Source of the DNA: Granulicella arctica
Lineage (GTDB): Bacteria > Acidobacteriota > Terriglobia > Terriglobales > Acidobacteriaceae
Reading direction: 5' to 3'
DNA length: 64,000 nucleotides
NCBI RefSeq assembly: GCF_025685605.1
Contig: NZ_JAGTUT010000004.1
Coordinates: forward strand, 1 to 64,000
The position numbers were made by a program, and so were the translations under genes. Below are positions 25,544 to 34,804 of the stretch, piece by piece. Numbering within the stretch: the first letter of the stretch is position 1; each line of letters begins with the position of its first letter. The notes beneath the pieces are model-generated. The model was not told where the DNA came from. It worked only from the letters and a program-made list of their open reading frames with translations, and searched no databases.

Positions 25544-26368
25544 ATGTCGAAGACAGTAGTAGGCCTTTTCAGCAGCATGTCACAGGCAGCACAGGTCAAG
25601 CAGGCTCTTGTCGTCGACGGTTATAGCTCGAGCGACATCAAGGTCGTTGCGAACGATGACTATGAAGATGTAGCGGATGGTGCTACGGCGACGGCGAACG
25701 ACAAGGACTATACGGATATTGGCAGCGGCGGCGGCACCGGCATTGGTGAGAAGATCAGCCACTTCTTTCGTTCTCTGTCGGGTGGCGATGAGCATGCGCA
25801 CCATCACTACGCGACGGGCGTGAACGCTGGTGGAGCGCTTCTTGCGGCCACAGTGGACGATGATAAAGCCGCCGAGGTAGCAGCGCTGCTGAAACAGCAT
25901 GGTGCTCGTGACATCGAAGGCGGCGGCTCTGCTTATAAGGCTGCTGAGCCGGCATACAGTGGAGGGTCAGAAGTTGCAGCGGAAGGTACGGCGATCCCGA
26001 TCATCGAGGAAGAGCTTGTTGTTGGGAAGCGCGAAGTGGATCGCGGTGGTGTGCGGATCTACTCGCATGTGGTTGAGCGTCCCGTCGAAGCGGACGTCAC
26101 GCTTCGCGACGAGCAGATCAATGTGGAGCGTCGCGCGGTCAACCGGCCAGCTACGGCGGCCGATTTTGCCGCAGGTGCGGGTTCCATCATCGAGCTGAAT
26201 GCCACAGGGGAAGAGGCTGTGGTCGGCAAGACGGCTCGGGTTGTCGAGGAAGTTCTCGTCGGCAAGCAGAGCACGGAGCATACCCAGGCCATCCATGATT
26301 CCGTCCGTAAGACTCAGGTGGACGTGGAGGAGGTCGAAGGCGAGACCGTCTCCAAGGATCGCTATTAG
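25544..26368 (+). CDS. YsnF/AvaK (DUF2382) stress protein
   Basis: Start at 25544, 6 bp after AGGAG (an ATG at 25538 touches the ribosome site and is unlikely). Of 274 residues, the first 110 again look YflT-like (VVGLFSSMSQAAQVKQALVVDGYSSSDI) with a glycine-rich loop and a histidine run HAHHHYATG. The DUF2382 part (about 145-260) repeats the ELVVGKREVDRGGVRIYSHV pattern. Followed by a strong terminator. Confidence 0.85.
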   Translation: MSKTVVGLFSSMSQAAQVKQALVVDGYSSSDIKVVANDDYEDVADGATATANDKDYTDIGSGGGTGIGEKISHFFRSLSGGDEHAHHHYATGVNAGGALLAATVDDDKAAEVAALLKQHGARDIEGGGSAYKAAEPAYSGGSEVAAEGTAIPIIEEELVVGKREVDRGGVRIYSHVVERPVEADVTLRDEQINVERRAVNRPATAADFAAGAGSIIELNATGEEAVVGKTARVVEEVLVGKQSTEHTQAIHDSVRKTQVDVEEVEGETVSKDRY

Positions 26369-26385
26369 GTCGGAGGTTACCTAAC

Positions 26386-26416
26386 CCATAGGCCGGGCAT
26401 ACTGTCCGGCCTATGG
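26386..26416 (+). terminator. Rho-independent terminator after DUF2382 gene
   Basis: Perfect 11-bp stem CCATAGGCCGG / CCGGCCTATGG with a 9-base loop, followed by TGTTTGT. It lies 18 bp after the stop at 26368 and separates the first stress genes from the next. Confidence 0.8.
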
Positions 26417-26437
26417 TGTTTGTACAGATCGGACACT

Positions 26438-27004
26438 ATGAACCAGGTTGACCCTCATTCTTCGAAAAACGGAAACATTCTTGTTGTCTCTGGAGACCTT
26501 GATCTTCGGGAACCCTATACCGAACTCTGGATGCCGGATGGTAAGGTCATTCGTCTCCTCACAACCCAGCTGGCACCCGTGGCTCCCGACAGTTCTGCGA
26601 CCGAGTCGGAGGAGAGCCCGGAATCTATCCTGATTCCGGTCGTGGAGGAGCGTCTCGATATCGAGAAACGCACCGTAACGACGGGCGCAGTGACCTTGCG
26701 TAAGGTGGTGCAGGAGTACCAGGAAAGTCTGAATGAGCCCCTTGCTGTACGTACTTTTGACATTGAACGCATCGTCCTCAATCAACCCGTAGAGTTTGCA
26801 CCTCCAGTACGCCAGGAGGGCAGCACTACGATCTACCCGTTGGTTGAAGAGCAGATGATCCTGACCAAGCAGCTGGTATTGAAAGAAGAGATTCGTATCA
26901 CGCAGCGAGATACGGAACGGCGAGACACACAGGTCATTACTCTTAAACGGGAGCACCTGGTCGTAGAACGTCAGCCGGTTGGTCGATCCGACCGTTCCGA
27001 TTAA
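26438..27004 (+). CDS. DUF2382-only stress protein
   Basis: A 188-residue protein starting at the ATG 26438 (a TTG at 26420 lies within reach of the terminator). It lacks the YflT-like part and consists of two DUF2382-like halves: IPVVEERLDIEKRTVTTGAVTL and LVEEQMILTKQLVLKEEIRITQ, ending in basic LKREHLVVERQPVG. Its separation by a terminator means a separate promoter or readthrough. Confidence 0.78.
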   Translation: MNQVDPHSSKNGNILVVSGDLDLREPYTELWMPDGKVIRLLTTQLAPVAPDSSATESEESPESILIPVVEERLDIEKRTVTTGAVTLRKVVQEYQESLNEPLAVRTFDIERIVLNQPVEFAPPVRQEGSTTIYPLVEEQMILTKQLVLKEEIRITQRDTERRDTQVITLKREHLVVERQPVGRSDRSD

Positions 27005-27055
27005 GGCCATCACGTCATTCTTAGGAGGAACGCTATAAACTACATCCTGATCGCA

Positions 27056-27385
27056 ATGATGATGTTCCAGGCTGCACACCATCCGCAACACAAGGTGTAT
27101 TTGCTGGATCAGGTAAGCACGACAGGAAATGTTGAAGCCTATTCCAAGGCGGCGAATGGCCGTGAAAGCGACAACCACACGGCTCCCGGCGTTATGGCAG
27201 AGCTTTCCCAGCGCTGCTCTTCCGTTCCTTTCACGGAAAATAAGCAGCAGGCGGACCTCATTGTGGAGCTTGCCTCCGGAGAAGCTCGTGTCATCAATCG
27301 GAAGGGAGCAGTGCTGTTCGTTTCCCATGCGAAGACGGTGAGCAGCAAGGCGAAAGATGTTTGCGGCTACTTGTCAGAGCATTGA
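27056..27385 (+). CDS. Hypothetical small exported protein, uncertain start
   Basis: The first usual start is ATG 27056, giving 109 residues, but a strong AGGAGG (27023-27028) stands before an in-frame ATA at 27035, which would add INYILIA, completing a short hydrophobic leader. Either a rare ATA start is used or a start codon has mutated. The body contains VELASGEARVINRKGAVLFVSHAK, without known family. Similar proteins in Acidobacteria are secreted. Confidence 0.55.
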   Translation: MMMFQAAHHPQHKVYLLDQVSTTGNVEAYSKAANGRESDNHTAPGVMAELSQRCSSVPFTENKQQADLIVELASGEARVINRKGAVLFVSHAKTVSSKAKDVCGYLSEH

Positions 27386-27473
27386 GCCTTTGGCCGAACT
27401 CGCCCGACTGCACTTATTTGTTTTGCAGGATTTCCATTGACAAGCCCCTCCCCGGGGTCGGCGAGCTTTCGTT

Positions 27474-27887
27474 TTATAGAAGTTTGCTGAGGATCTGGGA
27501 GGCCATGCCGCTATAGCCACTTTGTGGTGGAGCCTGCTGGCCGCCATTGGTAAAGTGCGCGAGGATCATGGGGAGCACCGTAGCCATAGCCATCTTGGCG
27601 ACTTCAGGCGAGACCCCGGTCCTGGCGGCGACATTTTCTATGAAGCCGGTGTTGCCCAAACCCTGCTCAATCTGACCCGGCGTTGCGGAGGATTGCTGGC
27701 CGTTTGACCAGTTTTGAATGTGGTCGGCCATACCATTGTTGCGAAGAGAGTCGATGATGCCGCCGAGTCCACCTGGATGTTGTTCGAGAGCCTGCATCAT
27801 GCCACTGGCTACGTTGGCATTCGTGCCTGGGTTTGCAGCTGGACCCTGCTGGTCGGCCATACCTTCGATTGTGTCTAGTATTCCCAT
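27474..27887 (-). CDS. YidB-family protein (DUF937)
   Basis: A 137-residue glycine- and asparagine-rich protein with the YidB features: GGLGGIIDSLRNNGMADHIQNWSNG and IEQGLGNTGFIENVAARTGVSPEVA, then MATVLPMILAHF. Function in the family is unresolved, with suggested regulatory or stress roles. It faces the plus-strand stress cluster. Confidence 0.85.
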   Translation of the reverse strand: MGILDTIEGMADQQGPAANPGTNANVASGMMQALEQHPGGLGGIIDSLRNNGMADHIQNWSNGQQSSATPGQIEQGLGNTGFIENVAARTGVSPEVAKMAMATVLPMILAHFTNGGQQAPPQSGYSGMASQILSKLL

Positions 27888-27931
27888 GAAATGACCTCTA
27901 ATTTGAAATAGAAGTACCTAATGTTGACGAC

Positions 27932-28402
27932 TTATTTAGGGCAAGATTTTCCTGCGTCAGGACGTGCGCCTTGGGCAACGGCTTCGGACTCGCTCATATA
28001 AGCGCCCTTCTTGGTCTTGCCGTAGTATCTGTCGCCGGTGCAGTGGTAGACCTTAGTCGACGTATTAACCCACACTTGGCCAGGACCGCCTCCGGCTGCG
28101 GGTTGGCTAGGCATCGCCGAAGCGCCGGACGTGGGGGCAGGGCGAGACGTGGTCGCAGAAGAGGTGGCCGCTGCCGGGCCGGTTCCGGCTGCGGGGGCTG
28201 GGCTCGACGGTGCTGAGGCTGGGCTGGTTGTGGCGTACCAGGTCTGAACGCCCTTGTGGCCGGAACAGGCACCGCTTTTCGCCTTCGCGGTGGAGTAGGT
28301 ACCGTCTTTGCATTGGCCGGTAGCGCCAGCGGGAGCTTGCGCGTGAACAAGGATGCAGGAAGACATCAAGATGGCGAGAAAGGCGAGGGTGCGTTTGGTC
28401 AT
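27932..28402 (-). CDS. DUF3761 secreted protein
   Basis: The ATG at 28402 follows GGAGGA. Residues 1-22 form a signal peptide (LAFLAILMSSCILVHAQ). The mature protein begins with the DUF3761 motif QCKDGTYSTAKAKSGACSGHKGV, then a low-complexity Ala/Pro/Ser region (about 60-105) and a C-terminal segment VYHCTGDRYYGKTKKGAYMSE resembling cell-wall-associated basic domains. Probably periplasmic or surface located. Confidence 0.85.
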   Translation of the reverse strand: MTKRTLAFLAILMSSCILVHAQAPAGATGQCKDGTYSTAKAKSGACSGHKGVQTWYATTSPASAPSSPAPAAGTGPAAATSSATTSRPAPTSGASAMPSQPAAGGGPGQVWVNTSTKVYHCTGDRYYGKTKKGAYMSESEAVAQGARPDAGKSCPK

Positions 28403-28604
28403 AGATTCCTCCATAGGGCCCGGACTTGGACTGATTCGTGGGCCGGATGCGCCATTGGATGCGCGTTGACCCTTATACCGCCGCTATCGTCGGCAAGTGT
28501 GCCGACTCCCTCCGTAAATTGATGGCGTCACAGCGTCCGGGCCAATCAGGATGATTGAACAGATAGCGCTGCGTTTCCATGATCGATAAGCCAAGATTAT
28601 TGAG

Positions 28605-30437
28605 TTAATCAGTACTTCTCGCGGTCGAGTGGAAGGGGTCCGGCTTGGGAAGCATCTCTAGGATCTCCTGCAAACGGATAGGGCCGCTGTATAGATAGCC
28701 CTGAACGCGGTTGCATCCATAGCTTCGAAGAACGTGGACTTCCTCCTCCGTCTCAATACCCTCCGCTGACACGCTCATGCCAAGCGTCTGAGCTAATTTG
28801 ATGATCGTCTCGACGATGCTCGCCGTGACAGGATCATGGCCCATCTCGCGTACAAAGGCTTGATCTATTTTCAGCGTGTCGATCGGAAACTTTCTCAGAT
28901 AGTTCAACGACGAGTAGCCAGTCCCAAAATCATCGAAGGCAATCTTGACTCCTAGACTTCGAATGTCTTTAAATATCTCGCCGACACTTCCAGCATCTTT
29001 GAGAAAGACACTTTCTGTAATCTCCAACATGAGAGCATTCGCATCCATTCCGGTCTCGCTTAGAAGCGCGGAAAGACACAGAACAAAGTGCGGCTCCTCC
29101 AACTGTCGGCTGGAGACGTTGACGCTCAAGCAGAGCTTCCATTGCGAGTTTTGCTGCATGACTAGAGAGTCTTTGCAGGCTTGTCTCAACACCCACATTC
29201 CAAGTTCTACGATGAGGCCGGTCCCCTCTGCGATCGGTATGAATTCGTGAGGCGCGAGCAGGCCGCGCGTTGGATGGTTCCACCGAATGAGCGCTTCCAT
29301 CCCGCCGATCGTACCGTGTTTTGTATCCACGAAGGGTTGGTAGAAGACCTCAAACTCCTCCTGCTCCAGCGCTTTTGCAAGCTCAAGCTTAATCTGGAGA
29401 TCTGCAAGCGCCGCCGCATGCATCCGTTCGTCATAGACGACACACTGTCCCCCGCCCCTTCTCTTTGCAGCGTACATAGCCAGGTCGGCGTCACGCAGAA
29501 CGTCTTCCGCCACAAGCGACCGTTCCTCGATAGCGCACAATCCGATACTTGCAGTCACCCGAAGCTTGGTTCCGGCAAGGATGACCGGCTCTCTGATCGC
29601 GTGGAGTAGATGCTGCGCGATTGCATGCATCTGTTTGGTATCTTCTACGTCCCCCATGAGGACGGTAAACTCGTCTCCGCCCAGCCGCGCGAGTATGTCG
29701 TGGTCACGAACCCACCTCTTGATTCTTTGGGCAATTTCTATCAGGAGCAGATCTCCCACACGGTGTCCGAGTGTGTCGTTAATCCCCTTGAAATCGTCCA
29801 GGTCGATATACAGGACGCACGCTCGATACCGTCCTCCGGCGTGCGATTGAATCAGCGTCGTCCTGAGCGAATCCATGAAATAAACTCGATTCCTCAAGCC
29901 TGTAAGGCCGTCATGGAAGGCAACACGAGTCATCTCCGCCTGAATCAGCTTGCGATCCGCAATCTCAGTACTGAGTGCCTCGTTCTGAAGCGCTATGACC
30001 CGTAATCGAGCTGCTGTTTCTTCTCTCTCTTTGCGTTCGGTGATCTCCCGCTGCACCGAGATCCAATGCGTGTACCAACCGCTCTCGCTCGCGACGGGAG
30101 TGATACTCAACTGCACCCAGAATGGCTCTCCGTCCTTGCGATAATTGATAAGCTCAATCTCGATCGGCTTCCATGCCTGGAGAGCTGCGCGTATCAGCGC
30201 CGGTGCTTCGGACCCACTCAAGGGCCCCTGTAAAAGACGGGGTGATCGGCCGAGGACCTCTTCAAGCGAATAGCCCGTCATTCGCGTGAATGCGGGATTG
30301 GCATACACAATACGCGGACCAGGTGAGTCCAAAGGTTCCGCCTCTGTAATCAGGATGGCATCATTTGCATGGACTACGACCGACTCGAATAATCGGTGTG
30401 ATTGGTCGAGATCGTTGATGATCGCTATCGGAGCCAT
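28605..30437 (-). CDS. PAS-GGDEF-EAL cyclic-di-GMP protein
   Basis: The ATG at 30437 is preferred over the TTG at 30449. The 610-residue protein has a PAS domain (about 20-130), a short coiled coil, GGDEF with intact RLGGDEF, and EAL with EALIRW and DDFGTGYSS. Both signature motifs are intact, so it could make or degrade c-di-GMP. The PAS domain is LOV-like (TGYSLEEVLGR, NYRKDGEPFW) but the flavin-binding cysteine position reads SPRLLQ instead of NCRFLQ, so light sensing by a LOV adduct is unlikely. Confidence 0.92.
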   Translation of the reverse strand: MAPIAIINDLDQSHRLFESVVVHANDAILITEAEPLDSPGPRIVYANPAFTRMTGYSLEEVLGRSPRLLQGPLSGSEAPALIRAALQAWKPIEIELINYRKDGEPFWVQLSITPVASESGWYTHWISVQREITERKEREETAARLRVIALQNEALSTEIADRKLIQAEMTRVAFHDGLTGLRNRVYFMDSLRTTLIQSHAGGRYRACVLYIDLDDFKGINDTLGHRVGDLLLIEIAQRIKRWVRDHDILARLGGDEFTVLMGDVEDTKQMHAIAQHLLHAIREPVILAGTKLRVTASIGLCAIEERSLVAEDVLRDADLAMYAAKRRGGGQCVVYDERMHAAALADLQIKLELAKALEQEEFEVFYQPFVDTKHGTIGGMEALIRWNHPTRGLLAPHEFIPIAEGTGLIVELGMWVLRQACKDSLVMQQNSQWKLCLSVNVSSRQLEEPHFVLCLSALLSETGMDANALMLEITESVFLKDAGSVGEIFKDIRSLGVKIAFDDFGTGYSSLNYLRKFPIDTLKIDQAFVREMGHDPVTASIVETIIKLAQTLGMSVSAEGIETEEEVHVLRSYGCNRVQGYLYSGPIRLQEILEMLPKPDPFHSTARSTD

Positions 30438-30515
30438 GCGCACCGCCAAGTTTTGAACTTACAAGGTACGTCTACTGGTCCATTTTGGATCGCACAGACA
30501 GGTTCATTCAACACC

Positions 30516-30845
30516 TCATTCCACAAAATAATGGCGAAGAGTGCCAGCTCCGCTGGTCCATACAGATTTGCGCGGAACGGAATCGGCGATCAGTGCCGAT
30601 GCGAGGGATTGATACAAACAACGATTACCTTCCATCGTGTCTTCACTGATCGATTCGGCTGATGTGAAGTGGCTTTCGTCCTCGAAGTAATAAACATGAC
30701 GATGTCCTACTCTGCAGCGGTAAACTCCTGTCGCAAGCGAAGCATGAAGAAGGATCGGACGGGTTGTCTCGAAAGTCCCAAAAGCTACGTTCACGCCGCA
30801 TGTTCTGCATTTGATTCCCCAATACGAAAGCGTAGGTGCCATCAT
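30516..30845 (-). CDS. Small hypothetical zinc-ribbon-like protein
   Basis: A 109-residue ORF with GIKCRTCGVNVAFG near the N-terminus and YRCRVGHRHVYYFEDE later, i.e. CxxC plus C-x-x-x-H, suggesting a small zinc-binding domain. Short proteins with this layout are common among acidobacterial hypotheticals. No partner gene. The start may be the second methionine. Confidence 0.5.
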   Translation of the reverse strand: MMAPTLSYWGIKCRTCGVNVAFGTFETTRPILLHASLATGVYRCRVGHRHVYYFEDESHFTSAESISEDTMEGNRCLYQSLASALIADSVPRKSVWTSGAGTLRHYFVE

Positions 30846-31099
30846 TAAAAATTACTCTATGGTAACCAAAGGTAATGTTGCGAAGAAGACATAACCATAA
30901 ACATCTCGCTGATCTCTCTCTTACAGGCTCGAATATGCGGTCCAAGGAATTCCCGTCCATTGCGGCTGAAGGTAGAGGATACTTCGCTGCGTTCTCCGGC
31001 GTCAGGAACGGGTGCCAATGACATAGGTGTAGAAGTTTGGCGAATTCAAAGTGGATCTGTGTCCAAAATGCCACGCCTGAACTTCTCGCATTTTGCGTA

Positions 31100-31241
31100 A
31101 GTGGTGCGTCAGAAGCTTCCAGACAAGAGCCAGGGCGATGTGATCATGCAGGTTGCGTCCCACGCCGGGCAGGTGCTGCTGAACCTTGATGCCGAATGTT
31201 CTTAGTTCATCCTCGTCGCTGATCCCAGACTGCATCAGCAA
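31100..31241 (-). pseudogene. Fragment of a GMC oxidoreductase gene
   Basis: The minus strand encodes LLMQSGISDEDELRTFGIKV, then LPGVGRNLHDHIALALVWKL, a clear match to the central signature of choline/glucose dehydrogenase-type GMC oxidoreductases. Nothing on either side continues the gene, so only about 45 codons remain. Confidence 0.65.
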
Positions 31242-31318
31242 CGATATCCATCCCATTTTTGGCCTTGACACCCCTGATGGGCCAGACCATGACATTTCTA
31301 ACGAGCCGCTACACGTCG

Positions 31319-31347
31319 ACGATACATAAGACGCATTTATCGGCCTT
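31319..31347 (+). other. Degenerate dif-like site C
   Basis: ACGATACATAA (31319-31329), a 7-bp spacer GACGCAT, then TTATCGGCCTT (31337-31347). The left half matches sites A and B at 10 of 11 bases and the right half matches site B at 9 of 11, but the spacer is one base too long for normal Xer sites. It may be an inactive relic. Confidence 0.35.
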
Positions 31348-31514
31348 AAGTTCCTTGGAATGAACAGAATGCATATCAGGCGAAGCTGTAAAAAACATCG
31401 GCGACAGAGGAGATCGTGAGAATCTGTGAGTAGCGGGCCATTGCGCTTGACTTCAGGCTAGAGGTGGCTGGAAAGGTTGTTAAAGGCATCTCACGACCCA
31501 GGAGGGTTCGTTTT

Positions 31515-33059
31515 TTGCCTCAGAAATTGCCAGAACCCTTCGTTGATAGTGGTCTCTCGGAAGCAGCTTTTTCGAGAACCCAGATTGGTATCAGCATCGC
31601 AAACCCGATCAACCGTCGCCTGGTCGAAGGTGTGGCTGCTCAACTGGGGCTTGTGCCTCTTTTTCTCGAAGAAGCGGATTTAGTCCAGCCCGAACGTATT
31701 GTTGGGGTGGAACTGCTAGTCGCCGACGAATCCCGTGCCTTGCGGTTTCTGCAAGCATTGGGGCTTCCAGAAGGTCCACGAGAAGACATCCGGCCAGCAG
31801 TCGTGGCTGCCGTTGCAGTCACCAACAACAACGTTCCCATTCTTCCGGATCGGGATCACGAACGCCCGTTTGACGGCTTGCTGGCGTTGCCGCAGCAGCC
31901 CGCCATGGTGCTCGCCCATCTCAGCGTCATCCTCTATGCTCACCGCGCTTACATGCACCGTTTTGAATCAGCTTTGGAAGAACTGCAGCTGAATCGACGG
32001 ATTTTCCGATCTGTAACGAGCGGCATCGTTGTTGCGAGTGCTACGGAGCCAGACTATCCAGTTGTTTACGTAAACCCGGCTTTCGAGGTGGCAACTGGCT
32101 ACAGTCTTGAGGAAGCTGTAGGAAAGAACTGCAGGTTTCTGCAAAGTCATTCTAAAGATCAACCTGGCTTAACGCTGCTCCGCGATGCAATTAAAGAAAA
32201 GCGCGAGACGCTGGCTATTGTGAGAAATTGGCGGAAAGATGGTTCGGAGTTCTGGAATGAGCTTTCTCTGTCACCCATCAAGAACGTCGCCGGTGAAGTG
32301 ACCCATTTTGTAAGTATTCAAAATGACGTCACAAGCCGCATCGTTTTTGAGGAAGCGTTGAGGGAAAGTGAGAAGCTGGCCGGTGCTGGGCGGCTCGCAG
32401 CGTCAATCGCACATGAGATCAACAACCCTCTCGAAGCAATTACGAACCTGCTCTATCTCATGCGCGGGAAGTGCGACCCCGAGGCTGAAGGCTATCTCGG
32501 CACCGCAGAGAAAGAGCTTCAGGCGGTCGCGCATATCACGGCCCGATCGCTTAGTTTCTATCGACAATCAACAAATGCCACTGCAGTTCGTCCAGTCGAT
32601 CTCATCTCATCTGTGGTCGATCTTTACGAAGGCAAGTTCGCACAACGCGGCATCGTTGTTACCCGTAGAGACAGCATGTCCGACTCCATCGTTTGTCTCG
32701 AAAGCGAGATCCGGCAGGTCATGAGCAACCTTGTCCGCAATGCAATTGATGCAATGTCTGCAAATGGTGGGAGGCTGCTCGTCCGCACGCGAGAAGCGAC
32801 ACAATGGCGATCTGGCGCAAAGGGCATTGTCATCACTATTGCCGATACTGGAACTGGAATCAGCCCTGAAAGCACGCGAAAGATCTTCAAAGCGTTTTAC
32901 TCAACCAAGGGAGTCGCGGGGACGGGCTTGGGGCTCTGGGTCAGCAAGGAAATCGTAGACCGGCATCATGGCCAAATACTAGTGCGGAGCCGTACGACGC
33001 CAGGATCAAGCGGTACAGCTTTCGCGCTGTTCTTGCCTTATCAGACGATGGTCAGCTAA
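31515..33059 (+). CDS. LOV-domain histidine kinase (candidate blue-light sensor)
   Basis: A TTG start at 31515 is proposed, 8 bp after AGGAGGG; GTG 31464 is an alternative. The 514-residue protein has an N-terminal receiver-like fold without the usual aspartates (about 18-120), a LOV/PAS domain with the signature VGKNCRFLQS containing the adduct-forming cysteine C206, flavin contacts NPAFEVATGYS and NWRKDGSEFWN, then HisKA (SIAHEINNPLEAI) and HATPase (NLVRNAIDAM, DTGTGIS, GTGLGLW). It is soluble. A Crp/Fnr regulator and a single receiver follow within 2 kb and could be its outputs. Confidence 0.9.
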   Translation: MPQKLPEPFVDSGLSEAAFSRTQIGISIANPINRRLVEGVAAQLGLVPLFLEEADLVQPERIVGVELLVADESRALRFLQALGLPEGPREDIRPAVVAAVAVTNNNVPILPDRDHERPFDGLLALPQQPAMVLAHLSVILYAHRAYMHRFESALEELQLNRRIFRSVTSGIVVASATEPDYPVVYVNPAFEVATGYSLEEAVGKNCRFLQSHSKDQPGLTLLRDAIKEKRETLAIVRNWRKDGSEFWNELSLSPIKNVAGEVTHFVSIQNDVTSRIVFEEALRESEKLAGAGRLAASIAHEINNPLEAITNLLYLMRGKCDPEAEGYLGTAEKELQAVAHITARSLSFYRQSTNATAVRPVDLISSVVDLYEGKFAQRGIVVTRRDSMSDSIVCLESEIRQVMSNLVRNAIDAMSANGGRLLVRTREATQWRSGAKGIVITIADTGTGISPESTRKIFKAFYSTKGVAGTGLGLWVSKEIVDRHHGQILVRSRTTPGSSGTAFALFLPYQTMVS

Positions 33060-33862
33060 ACCGTAAAAGTCTCGGTCACTAGAGCGACACAGTACGAGCA
33101 ATCGATAAAGTAGCTGCATTTTCATGCTGTTAGGACAAGACTTCACAGTGTGAACGACAGGTGCTGGGTCTGTCTCGCGGAAGAGCGACCAGCACTGCAA
33201 TGTGATTTATCAAGGACAGATGGACAACCGGTCCGTTCCTCGTGGTAGTCGGTCTGGCACTTCAGAAGTAGTTCGCCATATTCCGTCTCTCAGTCGTCAG
33301 GGGTACTCAAAGCATTAGTGAATCGAAACGTAATCCTATGACACTGATTGTCGAAGACCCAGCCATCGAAGTTCTCATCGAGTGAACGAGGTTTATTGAC
33401 TCGGCGACGATTCAAGGCTTACGCTTTTCTTCCCAGAGTTTGTGAGTTGCGGAAAAGCCTAGATCCTCTCAGCTAGTCCGATTCTTGGCAGTGGCATTCT
33501 TCCAAATCGGGTTGGACTTCTTCTGCTTGAGAGAAGGTGGCGTACAGAAGGGAGTCTGAATAAACTGCGCACTTGCCATCGTCGAACGTGATGATTACGC
33601 CGCTTCTCAGCCTCTGCGCTTCAATGACATGCGGAGTGAGGAGGGATTCCATGCTTTATACATATCTGAAAACCGCCGTTTTTACAGTCATGTGCAGGAC
33701 AGAGTGTTGAAGATCAGACACCACCTCTGTGGACCTTTGTCGCCTGGCAGACTAAAAAGCGTAGTATTTGACTAGATTAAGCCAGACAAACGGGATGCTT
33801 TCATTCCACGCCGTCTTTGGTGCTCAGGGCGGACGATTCATGTTCCGCAGAACGCGGGACCC
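33060..33862. other. 800-bp region without recognisable genes
   Basis: Both strands carry only short ORFs without family resemblance or ribosome sites. The last 100 bases should hold the promoter of the Crp/Fnr gene. No repeats or structured RNA were recognised. Confidence 0.5.
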
Positions 33863-34609
33863 ATGACGTATGCACCTTTTAAGAATCTTTTACTAAGCAA
33901 GTTCGATGCTCCACTGATCGCAAGACTCGATCTTCGGCCCATCGATCTCCCTCTCAATCGCGAGATTGAGTACCCTGGGAACCGCATCGATCACCTCTTC
34001 TTTTTGGAAGAGGGCATGGCTTCGCTGACGACAACATTCCGCGAAGGTGGTCAAGTCGAAGTCGCCCTGGCAGGCGCGGAGGCAGTTCTAGGGGCATCCG
34101 TTCTGATGGGCACCAAGCTCAGCTTGAACCGTGTCTCCATGAGGGTAGCGGGCCATGGATTCTCTGTGCGCACGGCGGTGGCAGCCTTAGAGTTCAAACG
34201 GTGTCAGATGTTTCAAGACCTCACACTGCGATACCTGCAAGCTCAATTTGTCCAGACAGCGCAGACTGCTGGATGTAACGCACGCCATCCGCTTGACCAG
34301 CGTCTCGCGCGTTGGCTACTCCTCTGTGCGGATCGAAACAGGGGCCGAAATCTACCACTCTCGCATGCTTGTCTCGCCGACATGCTGGGTGCCAGTAGAG
34401 CTACGGTTACGGTGGCAGCAGGGCTCCTTAGAGCGCAGGGGCTGATTGAGTACACCCGTGGCAAAATCCATCTCCTGGATATTCAGGGGCTGGAAGATCA
34501 GGCTTGCGAGTGTTATGGGGCGGTGCGGGATCATCTGGCAAATCTTGCGGAGTATGACGCCGGAACCGCCTGCAGTCCGATGGGTACCGATTTATCCCTA
34601 TTTAACTAA
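33863..34609 (+). CDS. Crp/Fnr-family transcriptional regulator
   Basis: A 248-residue protein with an N-terminal cyclic-nucleotide-binding-type beta roll (PGNRIDHLFFLEEGMASL, EVALAGAEAVLGAS) and a C-terminal helix-turn-helix (PLSHACLADMLGASRATVTVAAGLLRAQGLIEYTRGKI). No Fnr-type N-terminal cysteine cluster is present, so oxygen sensing by an iron-sulfur cluster is unlikely. Variants of this type are numerous in Acidobacteria. Confidence 0.9.
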   Translation: MTYAPFKNLLLSKFDAPLIARLDLRPIDLPLNREIEYPGNRIDHLFFLEEGMASLTTTFREGGQVEVALAGAEAVLGASVLMGTKLSLNRVSMRVAGHGFSVRTAVAALEFKRCQMFQDLTLRYLQAQFVQTAQTAGCNARHPLDQRLARWLLLCADRNRGRNLPLSHACLADMLGASRATVTVAAGLLRAQGLIEYTRGKIHLLDIQGLEDQACECYGAVRDHLANLAEYDAGTACSPMGTDLSLFN

Positions 34610-34804
34610 TGGGATGAGGTCGAGATAAGCTCGGTATGTTTGGCAGACGACACTCCGTCGAAACACTAGGCTATATAGTTAGCTACTGTCTGATTGTTTC
34701 GACAAGCTGTGAGTTGCCCACGATACACAAATAAATGTGGACCGTTCATTCGTTTGTAAGCCCTGTGTCTTCCACACAGAGGGACCACAACGAATGGAGA
34801 GTTC

